Shown: positions 40,546 through 51,518 of the stretch, piece after piece
Numbering within the stretch: position 1 is the stretch's first letter
Layout: each line of letters opens with the position of its first letter
Source of the DNA: Symbiodinium natans
Taxonomy: Eukaryota; Sar; Dinophyceae; Suessiales; Symbiodiniaceae
DNA length: 64,000 bases
Assembly: GCA_905221605.1 (NCBI GenBank)
Contig: CAJNDS010000316.1
Coordinates: forward strand, 65,001 to 129,000
Reading direction: 5' to 3'
Made by a program: the position numbers and the translations under genes
The notes under the pieces: generated by a model
The model's database searches: none
Seen by the model: only the letters and a program-made list of their open reading frames with translations
Told to the model about the DNA's origin: nothing

Positions 40546-42080
40546 ACCCAAGACCCTAAACCCTGAACCCTCAAAGCTCTCTCCACAGTTTGAACTCCCT
40601 TGCCCCAGGCGCTCCAGTAGTGACCTTGTCGAATGGCCCGGACCATTCGACCGTCAACAGCCCGCGCCTCAGGGAGGACTTTCCGGATTCGGGGCTTTGG
40701 TCGGATCATGGATTGTTCCTTAGGGTTTAGGATTTAGCGTTTAGGGATGTTTTGGTGCAGGGTTTCGGGGTTTTAGTGGCGTCATAGGTTGGAGGAAGGC
40801 TGCGATGGGGGCCTCTGATCCCTACCCTAAACCCTTAAGGGCCTCTGGGACCCCAAAGAAGTTTGGGGATGCCTTTCGATCTTTGTTGCAGGTCTCGAGG
40901 GCACCTACTGCCCTGAGAAAGCAGGCCCCTCGGGGCGAATGGACTACCTCCAGCAGGCAAAGCCAGGGAATCAGCTTGAGAGCTTTCTGGCTCAGGCTTT
41001 GCCGTGGCTTTGTGTCGCAGCTTGTGACTTTACTCCCCGGGTCTTCGTCTTCGCTGAAGGGCGATTCAATTCAAAGGGTTTGGGATCCTGATCTAGAGGT
41101 TTTCATCGCCAGAATACCAGGACTAAAGGCTTGGCAGCTTGCACACCCTGCAACTTGCGTAATCAAAACCCACACCATCCTACCCCCTTGTGGAGGCATG
41201 GGGTAGATGGCACACCAAGACGCCTGCCAGGTGGCTTCGGCTGCGAGACGGGATGGGTCTAATGAGGTTTACAGAGGTTCCCAGGCTCGTAATCAGAGCT
41301 TTGAATGTTTAAGTTTACACTTTATTTCCTACAAGTTGTGAAGAGTATCCGGTCTTGCAGTTCAAGGGAATCCCACAGGTGCTAGCAAAAGGTCTTGCGC
41401 GATTCGTCTTGCTGCAGGACTTGTCAGGTTGAGGATCCCTTTTAAAATCTATAGGATCTCGGATTAGAAAGAATGGGCAGCCCAGGCATCCGTGCTGTTG
41501 GTGCCTGTCTGCGCGCCTATCTAGACGCCGCGAAAGCTTGTTGACATATGCGTGTTGTGGAATCCTCAACTATAGGGCGAGTCATTTGATGCTTGTGCCA
41601 AGCCATGTCAGCAGAAACCGCCCACATGACCAATGTGCGGAAAGAAGCCACAACCTGAACGCGCCATTGAGCTGCAAAGCCTGCCATAGGCTGGTCTTCA
41701 GCGAAGATACGGGCAAGTGGTGCATCGGAGGCAGGTGCATGAAAACAGCTTCGCCGCATCAAGATGACAGCAGCTTCCTCGTTCCACACTCGGAACCTAG
41801 CTGTGAATCGCAGCATCACGTCTGTATCTTCAGTTGCGGAGGCGACTGCTCCGAGGAGGGTGATAGCGTGGAGCCTGCTGGACTTTTGGCACCGAAGATG
41901 TTGGGCTTAGGGCTTTCAAGCCTTTATATGGCTTCAGGGACTTTGAGATTCTTTTTGCAAAGCAAAGCAACATGGATATATTGACGACAACGTACTCCTT
42001 GTGCTCCTCAACCCACACTCAGCTGCAGATTGTTTTTTTCCTTATTTTTTCGAGTCACATGTTGGGGGCCTCTCCGAGGT
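40546..42080. other. No supported gene
   Basis: Starts with degenerate CCCTAAA heptamers. Moderately long frames on both strands at 41517-41984 lack ATG starts or motifs; neither is convincing. Confidence 0.35.
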
Positions 42081-42198
42081 ATGAAGCTAGGAGGTTTCGA
42101 CATCACGGCGGTCAGCGATTTCGACGGCAAGTTCGAGGCAAACGAACTTCACTTGTTGTTGGTCTTGTGCTGCCAAGAGTCCACGGAGGAGGGTTTTT
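42081..42198 (+). CDS. Candidate exon with EF-hand-like loop
   Basis: The frame MKLGGFDITAVSDFDGKFEA continues NELHLLLVLC. VSDFDGKFEANE fits a 12-residue EF-hand loop (D3, D5, G6, F8, E12) but has Val at position 1 instead of Asp, flanked by plausible helices. A calcium-binding role is possible but unproven. Preceded by CCTCTCCGAG. Confidence 0.35.
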
Positions 42199-42729
42199 TT
42201 TCGGAAGCATTTGTGTACTTGGTGGTCATTGTCAATCTGCCAACTCAGTCACATTCAGTTGGGCACAGGGAAGAAACTCAGACAGGCGTTCTAGTCAACC
42301 CATATCCCTGGACCAATGTCTTGCTATGCTGAAACAGCCTGGGCTTTGTTCCCTCAAAGGTTCGTGTCGGCCGCATGGGGGTCATTCTCACTGCTATAGG
42401 TCCCTTCAAGGAGCACGGTGCTCCCCTTCAAACCGACCGTCTCTTCTTCTTAATCTCTACGCTGGCTCACTAAGCTATCCTCAGTCCCGAAAGTTGCATC
42501 CAATTCCCAACATAAAAAGCCAATTTCAGAATGCACATGCATGCTTGACTTGACTGTCAGGGTTCCATTCTTGTGCAACATAGTCAGCCTTTCAACATAG
42601 CCAGCCGTCATCATCTAATTCATCGTGAACTCAGGCGCGGCTTCCCCTAAAACCCCTAGAAGCAATACGACTCCAGAGCGCTGAAGCCCTTCGGGAGGCC
42701 CGCACCCCTAAACCCTTCACCCTAATGCT

Positions 42730-42811
42730 TTTAGGACCCTAAACCCTAAATCCTAAATCCTAAACCCTAAACCCCAAACCCCAAACCCTAAACCCCAAAC
42801 CCTAAACCCCA
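42730..42811. repeat. CCCTAAA/CCCCAAA array
   Basis: C-strand heptamers, with the opposite-strand array starting 70 bp later. Confidence 0.9.
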
Positions 42812-42882
42812 GGCAAAAGGCATCGGAAGTCCGGGCTCACTCTTCGCTCCGGGGCCGGCTCCCGAGGCCCGAGCTTTGATGG

Positions 42883-43009
42883 GTAGGGTTTAGGGTTTAG
42901 GGTTTAGGGTTTAGGGTTTAGGGTTTAGGGTTTAGGGTTTAGGGTTTAGGGTTTAGGGTTTGGGGTTAAGGGTTTGGGGTTTAGGGTTTAGGGTTTAGGG
43001 TTTAGGGGG
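42883..43009. repeat. TTTAGGG array, ~18 units
   Basis: G-strand heptamers. With 42730-42811 this forms an inverted pair around a GC-rich 70-bp spacer. A short tract recurs at 43136-43178. Confidence 0.95.
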
Positions 43010-43796
43010 CTCGTCGATTTGCAGGTCTTTAGGTCGAGATCGCGTGATGTTCTTGGATGTCGCATTTCGGTTCTGGGAAGTACGTCGATGCAACTGTCAT
43101 CGTGCCAGCTGACCTTCAGAGTCTGGGTTCAAAAAAGGGTTTAGGGTTTAGGGTTTGGGGTTTGGGGTTTAGGGTTGCCTTCTTTTGTTTGGGAGCGTGA
43201 AATAAGGGCTGTAGGGTTTATAGGGGTCCGGGGTTTAGAGCTACATGCTTGTTGGCTTGAGGCAGAATCTCAGGAAGGGCTTCCGTAGGGGTTTCTATGG
43301 CATGTGTCGGTGTTGTGGGGTTCAGGGAGCCCCTTTTGTGAAAGCAACCCTAACCCCTAAACCCTACTAAACCCTTTTTTGAAGCCGGGTTCGTGAATGT
43401 TGCGCTTCCTTTTTTGACCTTTCCTGCACTCTGGCAGCGCCTACTTTGGCACTCGAAAGCCGCTCGTTTCGTGTTGAGATCTCCGCACATTTTGGGGTTT
43501 AGGATTCTGCGTATCTGTACAGGTTTCGTCTTTGTGGTCCTCTTCTGTCCTCGATTCTGGGAGCTCTCTACCAAGTTTATGGGCTTCCATGACGTTCATG
43601 AGTGCACCAGAGTGTGACAAACTGCAGAGTAACCTGAGTAACCGCTGCTTGATGCATTTGAAGCTTTGAGCGTTTAGTGTTACGAGGCCTGGATGCAACA
43701 GTGTTTAGTTTAGGGTTTAGGAGTTTGGGGGTTTAGGGGCGAGGGGTTTATAGGGTCCAGGGGTTTAGGCTACTCTCTTTGGCCGGAGTATAGGCC

Positions 43797-44162
43797 ATGA
43801 CGGGGAGTTTATTTGTTTTGGCATGGCGGCGGGCTTTGCACCAGCCCACGACGAAAAGTACGATGCGGGTGCGGCAGCATGACATACAGTACCACAGGCT
43901 CTCTCGGCCAACAGCACATGTCAAGAAAACGCTGGGAGAGCTACACGAAGAGGTGAAGCTGCCGACAAGGGGCAGGAAAGGAAGGTACACTTCCAGCATG
44001 GAAAAGCCAGCCAAAATCTCGCACTCTGGCCTGTCTCTCTACGCAGTTTCTGAGAGCCTGGCGTCACTGGCTTCCAGGAGTGTTCAGCGTTGGCGCGCAG
44101 CCCTCGTGCCTGGCAGGTCAGTCGAGAGGAAGATCAGACGTTCCATGCAAGAAAGACGCTAA
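43797..44162 (+). CDS. ATG-initiated ORF, 121 aa, uncertain
   Basis: Basic frame (MTGSLFVLAWRRALHQ) with no recognised domain. An overlapping frame (HDGEFICFGMAAGFAPAHDE) after GGAGTATAG looks equally exon-like at the 5' end, so the correct frame is unclear. Confidence 0.2.
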   Translation: MTGSLFVLAWRRALHQPTTKSTMRVRQHDIQYHRLSRPTAHVKKTLGELHEEVKLPTRGRKGRYTSSMEKPAKISHSGLSLYAVSESLASLASRSVQRWRAALVPGRSVERKIRRSMQERR

Positions 44163-44312
44163 CACATGAAAAACGAGCACTGGCAGTGCCTTCCTTGTCT
44201 CGGAACACACCTTGCATCTTGCACTTGGGCACCTCTCAACCCCCTGAAGTGTGTTCAGCAAAACAGAACCGGTCCACTGTCAAGGCCGTGCCAGGCGTTG
44301 TCCACTCATTTG

Positions 44313-44406
44313 GGGGGTTTCCGAGATTAGGGGTACCTTATGGGGGGTCCTTATTATAAGGGAATCCTACTACTGAATTGGGCGTCCCTTAGTTTCGTAA
44401 ACCCCA
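44313..44406 (+). mobile_element. Miniature inverted-repeat element, family A
   Basis: Flanked by ATTTG (44308-44312 and 44407-44411). Ends GGGGGTTTCCGAGATTAGG and TTTCGTAAACCCC are inverted; carries the core GGGGTACCTTAT and GGAATCCTACTACT. Confidence 0.6.
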
Positions 44407-44441
44407 ATTTGTCCTTGGTCACACGCATTTGTCTACCAATA

Positions 44442-44515
44442 GGGGTCGGAATAATCACTAATAGTATTCCCTTATGGTCCCTTGCTAAATATACTCTAGT
44501 AACCTCCTCAACCCC
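44442..44515. mobile_element. Family B miniature element, right end degenerate
   Basis: Begins GGGGTCGGAATAATCACTAA, contains AGTATTCCCTTATGGTCCC and TATACTCTAGTAAC, and merges into CCCTACA heptamers instead of the usual right end. Lies 30 bp from a family A copy. Confidence 0.45.
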
Positions 44516-44566
44516 TACACCCTACACCCTCAACCCTAAACCCTAAACCCTAACCCTAAACCCTCC
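44516..44566. repeat. CCCTACA/CCCTAAA array
   Basis: Short C-strand tract. Confidence 0.85.
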
Positions 44567-44674
44567 CTCAATATTACGTTAGTTTCAAACACGGTCGTGT
44601 TCGGGTGACTCCACGGAGGTGAAGCCGCCGCCTCCACCAAAGCGCCCGCCGGCCGGGAGCTCTTCGTGTCTTTG

Positions 44675-44865
44675 CATATACATTTCTGTATATATACACA
44701 TATATACACGTTCATATGCATATATACATATATACATATATACATATATACATATATACATATATACATATATATATATATATGTATATATATATATGTA
44801 GATATATATGTCTGTACATACATACATTTTCATATATGTATATATATATATATATGTGTCTTTGC
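44675..44865. repeat. TATACA/TA microsatellite
   Basis: Compound ATATAC and TA repeats; all frames through it are artefacts. Confidence 0.9.
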
Positions 44866-44972
44866 ACGTGTCTTGCAAGCTTGCCGACCACTTGTCGAAG
44901 TGCCGCATGGCATGGCCAGGCTCCGAAGAAGCCAGAAATGGTAAAATTCGAGCCGCTTGACAGAGCGTGGTT

Positions 44973-45013
44973 GGGTTTAGGGTTTAGGGTTTAGGGTTTA
45001 GGGTTTAGGGTTT
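44973..45013. repeat. TTTAGGG array
   Basis: About six perfect heptamers. Confidence 0.9.
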
Positions 45014-45351
45014 TATGGTTGCCCCCAAAGCCACGTCAGAATCAAGCAATCACCACACTGCTTATTCTTCGATTCTCGCACGGGGTATGGTACAGCAGTA
45101 GTTACAACTTACAAAGCAGCACAAGACACCAGAAAAGAGTCTCGCCGGAAGATCCGAACTGCTGGCCACGCTCAGGCCAGAAATGCCGAAATACTCGGAC
45201 AAGTGTGCTGCCTGGCGACCAACTTGGAGCAGAGGAGTGGGTGTGCTTCACCTAAAGCCCCAATGCACGGGGGACGGCGGGAAAAGGTGACACGATGAGG
45301 TTCCCTTCCCTGATCAGCCTGCATGAATCAGACGCTTTTTAACAACTTGAG

Positions 45352-45410
45352 GTCGGCTACGGGGACTTGTGGAAGAAGGTGCAGGAGACGGGCAGAGCCA
45401 GGGCTTGTCC
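45352..45410 (+). CDS. Candidate exon
   Basis: After AACAACTTGAG, the frame VGYGDLWKKVQETGRARA has good coding composition. Donor unclear. Confidence 0.3.
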
Positions 45411-45490
45411 TGCATTCTTGGGGGCCCTGTAACCCTGGACAGCCCCGAGTTGTTTTTTTCGTAGGCCGAAGCTGATGTGAAGCCCTGTCG

Positions 45491-45703
45491 CCGAACTTGC
45501 ATACTTTGCATCCAGAGAAGGTCCCCTGCGCATGGAGCCGTATAGGGCGGCTGAGCAGTTTCGACGAGTTTTTCGGGGTTTCTTGCAAGGAGACAACGGT
45601 CGACGAAGCGGGAATCCCTCAGCCCAATGCCAACGAGCCGCACGGCTCTCCAAATGACCCGAAGTGGGTCGCACGCGGATTTAGCTTAGGGGTTAGGGTT
45701 TAG
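45491..45703 (+). CDS. Candidate exon, runs into heptamers
   Basis: The frame SSFDEFFGVSCKETTVDEAG continues IPQPNANEPHGSPNDPKWVA and ends LGVRV at the TAG of a TTTAGGG-like repeat. Convincing composition in the central ~120 bp. Confidence 0.35.
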   Translation, partial: PNLHTLHPEKVPCAWSRIGRLSSFDEFFGVSCKETTVDEAGIPQPNANEPHGSPNDPKWVARGFSLGVRV

Positions 45704-45954
45704 GGGTTCTTGCCCACTTATAAAGAACAAGTACCGGAAAACACACTCGTGTGCGTAGCGGGAACGCTAGGAGCGCAGTGTTGTGCTGGCATGTGATTTC
45801 CGGGCGCACTTCTTGTGATTTTGGCTGAGCTCGGGACTTTTAACGCACCTTTCCCGGCCTGAGATTTTCTCCCTTCTGCTTCTCGAACTTTCTTGCTTTC
45901 GACTGTCGGTACGATCGAACGGGAAACGTACGGTCGCAATTTGATACTTCTGTG

Positions 45955-46045
45955 GACCACTCTGTTGTGTCGCATGGACGTCGGTTCGTCACGTACGTCG
46001 AAGGAAGGGACCCTTCAATGCCACCGATGTTGAATCTGAAGCAGG
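45955..46045 (+). CDS. Candidate exon
   Basis: The frame SVVSHGRRFVTYVEGRDPSM continues PPMLNLKQ up to a possible GTAGAG donor. Confidence 0.35.
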
Positions 46046-46205
46046 TAGAGCGAAAGAGAAGGTGCGAGCGCTTCGCCTTAAAGATTCAGGCGCTTGTTGT
46101 CCCTACTCATGCCTGGTCAGGTGACATGGGCCTTTTTGGCACCCAATATTGATGTCATCCCAAACCTCTCTACCCTAAACCCCCCCCAAAACACCTTTAA
46201 ACCCC

Positions 46206-46290
46206 AATAGCATTCCCGTATGGCCCCTTTATAATTTTTCTACAATTGCTCCTTCAAAAGCCCTATTCTAATTATTAAGGCCCCCTATAT
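46206..46290. mobile_element. Family B miniature element, partial
   Basis: AATAGCATTCCCGTATGG and CCCTATTCTAATTATTAAGG with a CCCCCTAT end match the family; the left end is missing or eroded. Confidence 0.4.
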
Positions 46291-46572
46291 ATTTATAAAC
46301 CCCTAAAACACCCTAAGCCCCTAAGCCTAAACCCCCAAACCCTAAAAATCCCAGAGGCCCTTTCTTTTTCCACTCATAATCCCTAAACCCTCAACCCCAA
46401 ACGGGCGCTGGATGTGCGTGCAGTGCGGGTGGCGAAACCCTGAAAACCCTGTAGGCCCCCTGTTTTCTTCCACAAAAACCGGAACCCTTCGAGGCTGGAG
46501 ACCGAAGACGAGGCAGCAGCCGGGGCTCAGGCCAGGAGAAGCGGCATGACGTCATGTCGGCATGGTGTCCGG

Positions 46573-46645
46573 CTTTTAGGGGTACCTTACTGGGGTCCTT
46601 ATCAGAAGGGAACCCTGTTTGGGGAGTCTCTAATAGGGGTCGTTT
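46573..46645. mobile_element. Family A miniature element, partial
   Basis: TTTTAGGGGTACCTTACTGG and GGTCCTTATCAGAAGGGAAC match the family core; the right half is replaced by TCTAATAGGGGTCG, which resembles a family B left end. Confidence 0.4.
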
Positions 46646-46705
46646 GTTTTTTTTTTGTCTTTGTTTTGACGGTGGGCGGAGGGGGAGGAGTTGGCGTTTG
46701 GGGTG

Positions 46706-46815
46706 GAGAGTGGAGGGTTTAGGGCTTAGGGTGGAGAGTGGAGGGTTTAGGGTGGAGAGTGGAGGGTTTAGGGTTTAGGGTGGAGGGTTTAGGGTTTAGG
46801 GCGCAAGGTTTAGGG
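46706..46815. repeat. TTTAGGG plus TGGAGAGTGGAGGG repeat
   Basis: Heptamers alternate with a 14-bp TGGAGAGTGGAGGG unit, a higher-order array not seen elsewhere here. Confidence 0.85.
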
Positions 46816-46949
46816 TCTGGAATGAGGTCTTGTGAAGGTTGCCACTTGGGAAGTTCGAGGTCTTCGTAGCGCATTTAAACGGAGCTCTTCTTCGTCCCGG
46901 CGCTTGCAACTGCAAGCCTAGAGGGGTCACTGTTCGCTGAAGCTTCCCA

Positions 46950-47100
46950 CGGCCCTGACTGCCCGTAAAGCGCCGAAAGCCGCCAAGCAGGACATGCACC
47001 CGTGCGATCTCGCGCAGTCCTACGGAGGCATTCGCAGCAGCCTGTCATATCAACAATCTTTTGGAGTGCAAGAACGGGCTTTGTCTTCATCCTCTGACCC
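46950..47100 (+). CDS. Candidate exon (within a 131-aa frame to 47389)
   Basis: The frame TARKAPKAAKQDMHPCDLAQ continues SYGGIRSSLSYQQSFGVQER. Good coding composition, declining after about 47100. Product unknown. Confidence 0.3.
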
Positions 47101-47390
47101 TTTCAGCCTCAAAACCCCAAAGAGACGGGAAGTGATGCCCCGAATGCCACAGGACTCTGTTCCTTTCTTTCGGAAAATCGTCTCATTTCTGGGATCTCCC
47201 TGCGGACTGGGGCGTCCAGCTTTGCTAAGGCACGGACAAAGAGAAACTGAAGTCACCGTTGCCCTATGCCCTTTGGCTGAGCTCAGCGATGTGACTCCGG
47301 CAAGACAGCAAACGCCCAAAGGAAAAGCTGTTGGGTTTTTGGGCTTGGGGCAGGAAGACCTGACATTTTCAAGGGTACTTAAACTGTAAA

Positions 47391-47919
47391 CTCAATAAGG
47401 AATAGAAATTTAGATTTCTAGTACTATCCCAACCATGAACTAGTGATCCCGCAATTCGCCAAGATCCCTTTCTAAGCCCCCACGGAGACTGCAAACGAGA
47501 CCCCGTGGCTTCATCGAATTGCCAGGAGACGGTGGCAGTGCTACTCCGGAGTTGTAGGTGCCCAAAAAAGCGAATAATAGCAGTAGAACTGCCAGCCTAG
47601 CCAAGGCCCTTAACAAAAAGGCCACCCCTTCAAAATGACATAGAGTTTTGAAACGCCCTAATTAAACCCCAAACCCTAAGCCTAAACCCCAAACCCTTAC
47701 ACAAAGGCCACACCCCCCCAAACAAAACAAATACTAAATAAAAATCAATGATACAGAGGTTTAAAAACAGGAACAAGTTAACAATGCATAAGATAAGAGT
47801 ATGAAGCGGCGGACCCTGCGAACTGAGGATGAGTTGGCAGGCGCAGCTCCGTGAGTTGCTTCGGGCTTGGGGGGGGGGGGGGGGGGGCTTCCTGTATGTA
47901 CAAGAATGTGGGGTTGAAA
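47391..47919. other. No supported gene
   Basis: Ends in a G run (47871-47887). Nothing coding-like. Confidence 0.4.
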
Positions 47920-47979
47920 GGGTTTAGGGTTTAGGGTTTAGGGTTTAGGGTTTAGGGTTTAGGGTTTAGGGTTTAGGGA
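47920..47979. repeat. TTTAGGG array
   Basis: Eight near-perfect heptamers; further short tracts lie at 48080-48125 (CCCTAAA) and 48179-48266 (TTTAGGG, TTGAGGG). Confidence 0.9.
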
Positions 47980-48721
47980 TCATGGGGTTTTGGGGTTTAG
48001 GGCTTTGGCAACGGTTAGTTATTGTTGGGCAGGGAAGGGCTTGAGAATGCTTCCATGCTTTCCAGCTTTGGCTCTGAAGTGACCCTAAACCCTAATCCCT
48101 AATCCCTAAACCCTAAACCCTAAATCGTTGTCCCCGAAGGCTGCATCAGCCGGAAGTCGAAAGCTGAATCCAGGCGAACGTTTAGGGTTTAGGGTTTAGG
48201 GTTTAGGTTCGGGGTTGAGGGTTGAGGGTTGAGGGTTTAGGGTTTTGGGTTTTGGGTTTAGGGTGAACAACTCAAGTTTCATCGAGGGAAACGAGGAGTC
48301 CCAGGGAGAAGCCTTCTCATTTAGGGGGTTTAGGGAGCCCTCTTTTGTTTACCGATGATAGCGGTACTTATAACCATGTTGGGGCATGCAAGGGGCTGAG
48401 AAGTGGGTGAGAAGGACAGTGAAAAACTGGTTAATAGGTACCAATGAACCTCCGAGTCCAGAAGGCCACCTATCTTCTAATCTCAAGTCTGTCGATCGTC
48501 CGAACCTTGAGGCATGCCATTGGAAGGTTTTTGGGTTGCTTTTGGGTTCGCAGTCGAATATGGTTCAGCGGTTTGAAAGGCCAACCTAGTACTTGCAACC
48601 ACCCAAGAGCCAGCCGAACACGAAGAAAATACCCTGCATGAATCCGAAACCCTCTAAACCCCTAATCAACCCCCAAATAAGCCCTATGTAAACCCCTACA
48701 AAGAAGACACAAACCATTTTA

Positions 48722-48810
48722 TGACCTCCACTCGCTGTGCCACCTGGCCAGGTTGGCGAAGGCCTGGAGCATGGCGGTTGTAGTGCCGCAGATTCGCCAG
48801 AAGCCTTAGT
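48722..48810 (+). CDS. Candidate exon
   Basis: The frame DLHSLCHLARLAKAWSMAVV continues VPQIRQKP and a TAG. It is followed by a C(n)A(n) tract (48826-48850). Confidence 0.3.
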
Positions 48811-48859
48811 GGCGGAGACTTGGCACCCCCCCCCCCCCCAAAAAAAAAAAGTAATATAA

Positions 48860-48956
48860 GGGTCGGAATTGTTACTATGGTATTCCCTTATGGTACCTAC
48901 AGAAGTGGACTATAATAGCCCCCAAGACCCTACTCTAATCATTAAGGCACCTATAT
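48860..48956. mobile_element. Family B miniature element
   Basis: Begins GGGTCGGAATTGTTACTATG and ends TCTAATCATTAAGGCACC, with TATTCCCTTATGG and GACTATAATAGCCCCC inside. ATATA/ATAT flank both ends. A C(n)A(n) homopolymer abuts the left side. Confidence 0.5.
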
Positions 48957-49288
48957 TAGGGTGGATCTTTCGACAAAAGGCCCGAACTGGCTTGTCGAGA
49001 AATGCACAAGCGCTGATGTTGAGCATCGGCGCAAAACCCTAAACCCTGAACTTCAAAAGCCCTGAGACCCTGAACCCTGAAGTTTAAGAACCCAAAAGAC
49101 CCGACGCCCTGACCTTAAACAATCCTAAGACCCAAAGCAACAAAAACTTAAATCGACACAAAGCGCCAACACCTTTCCCCACACCACATGAATCCGAAAC
49201 CCTATAAACCCCTATTCAACCCCGCCAACACCCTATATAAACCCTTAACAGCCCTAATCAACACAAGCCGTAGCAAACATTTTCTGTT

Positions 49289-49410
49289 GGGGGAGGCCGA
49301 AGCCTGGATCAACACCTTCGTGAAGGGCAACGCCCTCAACGTCGCCGCTGCGGGCATGCGGCCAGCCTCCGAAAGTCCACGGCGTCACTTTCTGTGCGGG
49401 GAAAGCCTGA
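49289..49410 (+). CDS. Candidate exon
   Basis: The frame EAEAWINTFVKGNALNVAAA continues GMRPASESP. Good composition; followed by a long CCCTAAA array. Confidence 0.35.
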
Positions 49411-49432
49411 AAACCCTAAGCCACATGTCACA

Positions 49433-49592
49433 CCCTAAACCCTAAACCCTAAACCCTAAACCCTAAACCCTAAACCCTAAACCCTAAGCCCTAAACCCTA
49501 AACCCTAAACCCTGAACCCTGAACCCTAAACCCTAAACCCTAAACCCTAAACCCTAAACCCTAAACCCTAACCCCTAAACCCTAAACCCTAA
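49433..49592. repeat. CCCTAAA array, ~22 units
   Basis: C-strand heptamers with a few CCCTGAA and CCCTAAG variants. Confidence 0.95.
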
Positions 49593-49731
49593 AGGTTGGG
49601 CCTTAAGGGGTGGGGATGGGTTTTACTTGCTCTGTGTTTCCTCCTTGTGGCCCATATGACTGCTTGGCTTGGGCTCATCATTTGCCCTACACAGACCAAT
49701 GGACCTTGCCTGCCTTGTGCGAGCGTGAGCG

Positions 49732-49889
49732 ACTAAACCCTAAACCCTAAACCCTAAACCCTAAACCCTAAACCCTAAACCCTAAACCCTAAACCCTAAA
49801 CCCTAAACCCTAAACCCTAAACCCGAAACCCTAAACCCCTAAACCCTAAACCCTAAACCCTAAAAACCTAAACCCTAAACCCTAAACCC
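49732..49889. repeat. CCCTAAA array, ~22 units
   Basis: Second C-strand array in the same orientation, 140 bp after the first and directly before an exon candidate. Confidence 0.95.
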
Positions 49890-49898
49890 CCGAAGCAG

Positions 49899-49972
49899 AC
49901 ATGAGGCTGTGCACCATGAATCCGGAGCTCGTTCTGGCGCCCCCGACAGGGATCGGCACAGGCGCCTCTTAG
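49899..49972 (+). CDS. Candidate exon
   Basis: Follows CCCGAAGCAG; the frame MRLCTMNPELVLAPPTGIGT ends GAS and TAG. Begins 9 bp after a heptamer array. Confidence 0.3.
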
Positions 49973-50114
49973 GGCTCCCCCTTTCAGAAGTCCTTCACAG
50001 ATTAGGGTTTAGGGTTTTTTGTAGAGTTTTTGTTGTTTCATTTTTTTTTTGGGGGGGGGGGAGGTTTTTTTGGGTTTATGCTTGCGGAAGTCGAGGATCC
50101 TTCAACTCCGTCAG

Positions 50115-50331
50115 GTGATCCCATCGATGAGAAGTGCAAGGGCATCGTGGCAATGAAGTACGCGGCGCTCACGACCTACAAGGCCGACTTTGCACCGACG
50201 AGCGGAGATGTCGTGGCCGTATTGAGTGGTCATCTCTCAGCTTTCCCTGGCCTGCTCTTTTGTTCCGGCAGGATTTGAACTTCCTCCTTATCAAGCAAAC
50301 GGTCGCGAAGGCCGGGATCCGAGCACAATGA
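50115..50331 (+). CDS. Two-exon gene 3' end
   Basis: Exon 50115-50218 follows CAACTCCGTCAG and reads DPIDEKCKGIVAMKYAALTT, then YKADFAPTSGDVVA. A 53-bp phase-0 intron (GTATTG at 50219 to TTCCGGCAG at 50271) joins it to DLNFLLIKQTVAKAGIRAQ and TGA at 50329-50331. Both junctions keep the frame, and the downstream exon has a pyrimidine-rich acceptor, so this is the best-supported host gene model here. Product not recognised. Confidence 0.5.
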
Positions 50332-51505
50332 GCTTTGCCAGCCTCGTGTTGCCAAAAGCCCCCCTCAAGGCGCTGAAGAACGACTGCAATCCACAGCAAG
50401 CCAACTTCGCCCGGATGTTTTGCCACCCTGGCCGCAACTTACGCAGGGCCCCCCCCCCCCCTCTCGAGCTTTGCGAGTTAGCTCTCTGTGAGTTGCCTTT
50501 CAGATGACCATGTGACATATGGTCGCTTCTCCAAAAGATGGTCCATCTTGAGCTCCTTAGAATATATTACGGCACCCAAGAGGGGACCGTAACTTAGAGA
50601 GCTGACCGGCTGACCTTGTGTGCTCAGCCGCAGTTTGTCGTGAAGTTGATTGTTTGGTACCTTGTTCCTGGGCTTTTTGTGTCGTGACATGCCAGCACGA
50701 GTGCACTACAAGTTCTGGCTTGCCGAGGGGACTGCTAGGTCCCTGTCCCAAACAGCTCACTGCTTGCGTTTTTTTTGTCAGGGTTGAGGGTTTTTGGGTC
50801 TAGGCAAAAGGGGTTCAGCAAGCTGCAATTGGATGTAATAGCTGCTGCCTCAAGCTGCTTTGTTAAGCACTCGGAAGGCGATCTCCATTGCGTGCGGGAT
50901 GCCGTGATTCGAGGCATCCTGGGGCAGCGCCGTGGGAAAGTAAGCACGTTGATGCAGAGGTCTGGCTAGAGGGTTTTGGTTTGAAAAGGACCTGTCCCTG
51001 AGCATAGCATTTGCGTTGTGGCGTGCTACCATCGGATTGCCTTTGCCCTCCCTCCAGAAAACTCGCCCTCTGAGAGTTGAGGCCTAGCAACCCTTGCGGT
51101 CTTAACCCCGGGAAGTAAAACTACACCCATCTCCCTTACCTGCTTTAAAGGTTTCTGAAGTACAGGCGCTTGGGTCTCATAGGGTATATAAGGGGGATTT
51201 CGACCATGGAACGACCCTTCTAGCAGCTACGCAGAACAGGGAGAAAGCATCCCAAAAAAGCCCCGCCAAAGAGCCTGAACTCTCGCCTCTCCTTCAGGAG
51301 ACCGGTCCATTCTGCTCAACCTGAAAAAGGCCACGGACGCTCAGCGGGAAAAGGGGGGGGGGGGGGGGGGGGGGGGGGGTGGGGGGCGTTTTTGTCTTCT
51401 GTCCGCAAAAAAAAAAAACAACTCGGGGAGAGATCGTTTGGGCAAAAAAGGGTCGAATGATTCTGATTGAGCCATTTTTTGTTGGGGAGCAGAGAGGCAC
51501 CACAA
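50332..51505. other. No supported gene
   Basis: Contains a long G run at 51352-51380 and an A run near 51408. The other frames have no support. Confidence 0.35.
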
Positions 51506-51518
51506 CCGTAACCATATG

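Noticed and set aside
41517-41984. Opposing 100-aa and 148-aa frames
   Set aside because: Neither starts with ATG; no motif or splice support on either strand.
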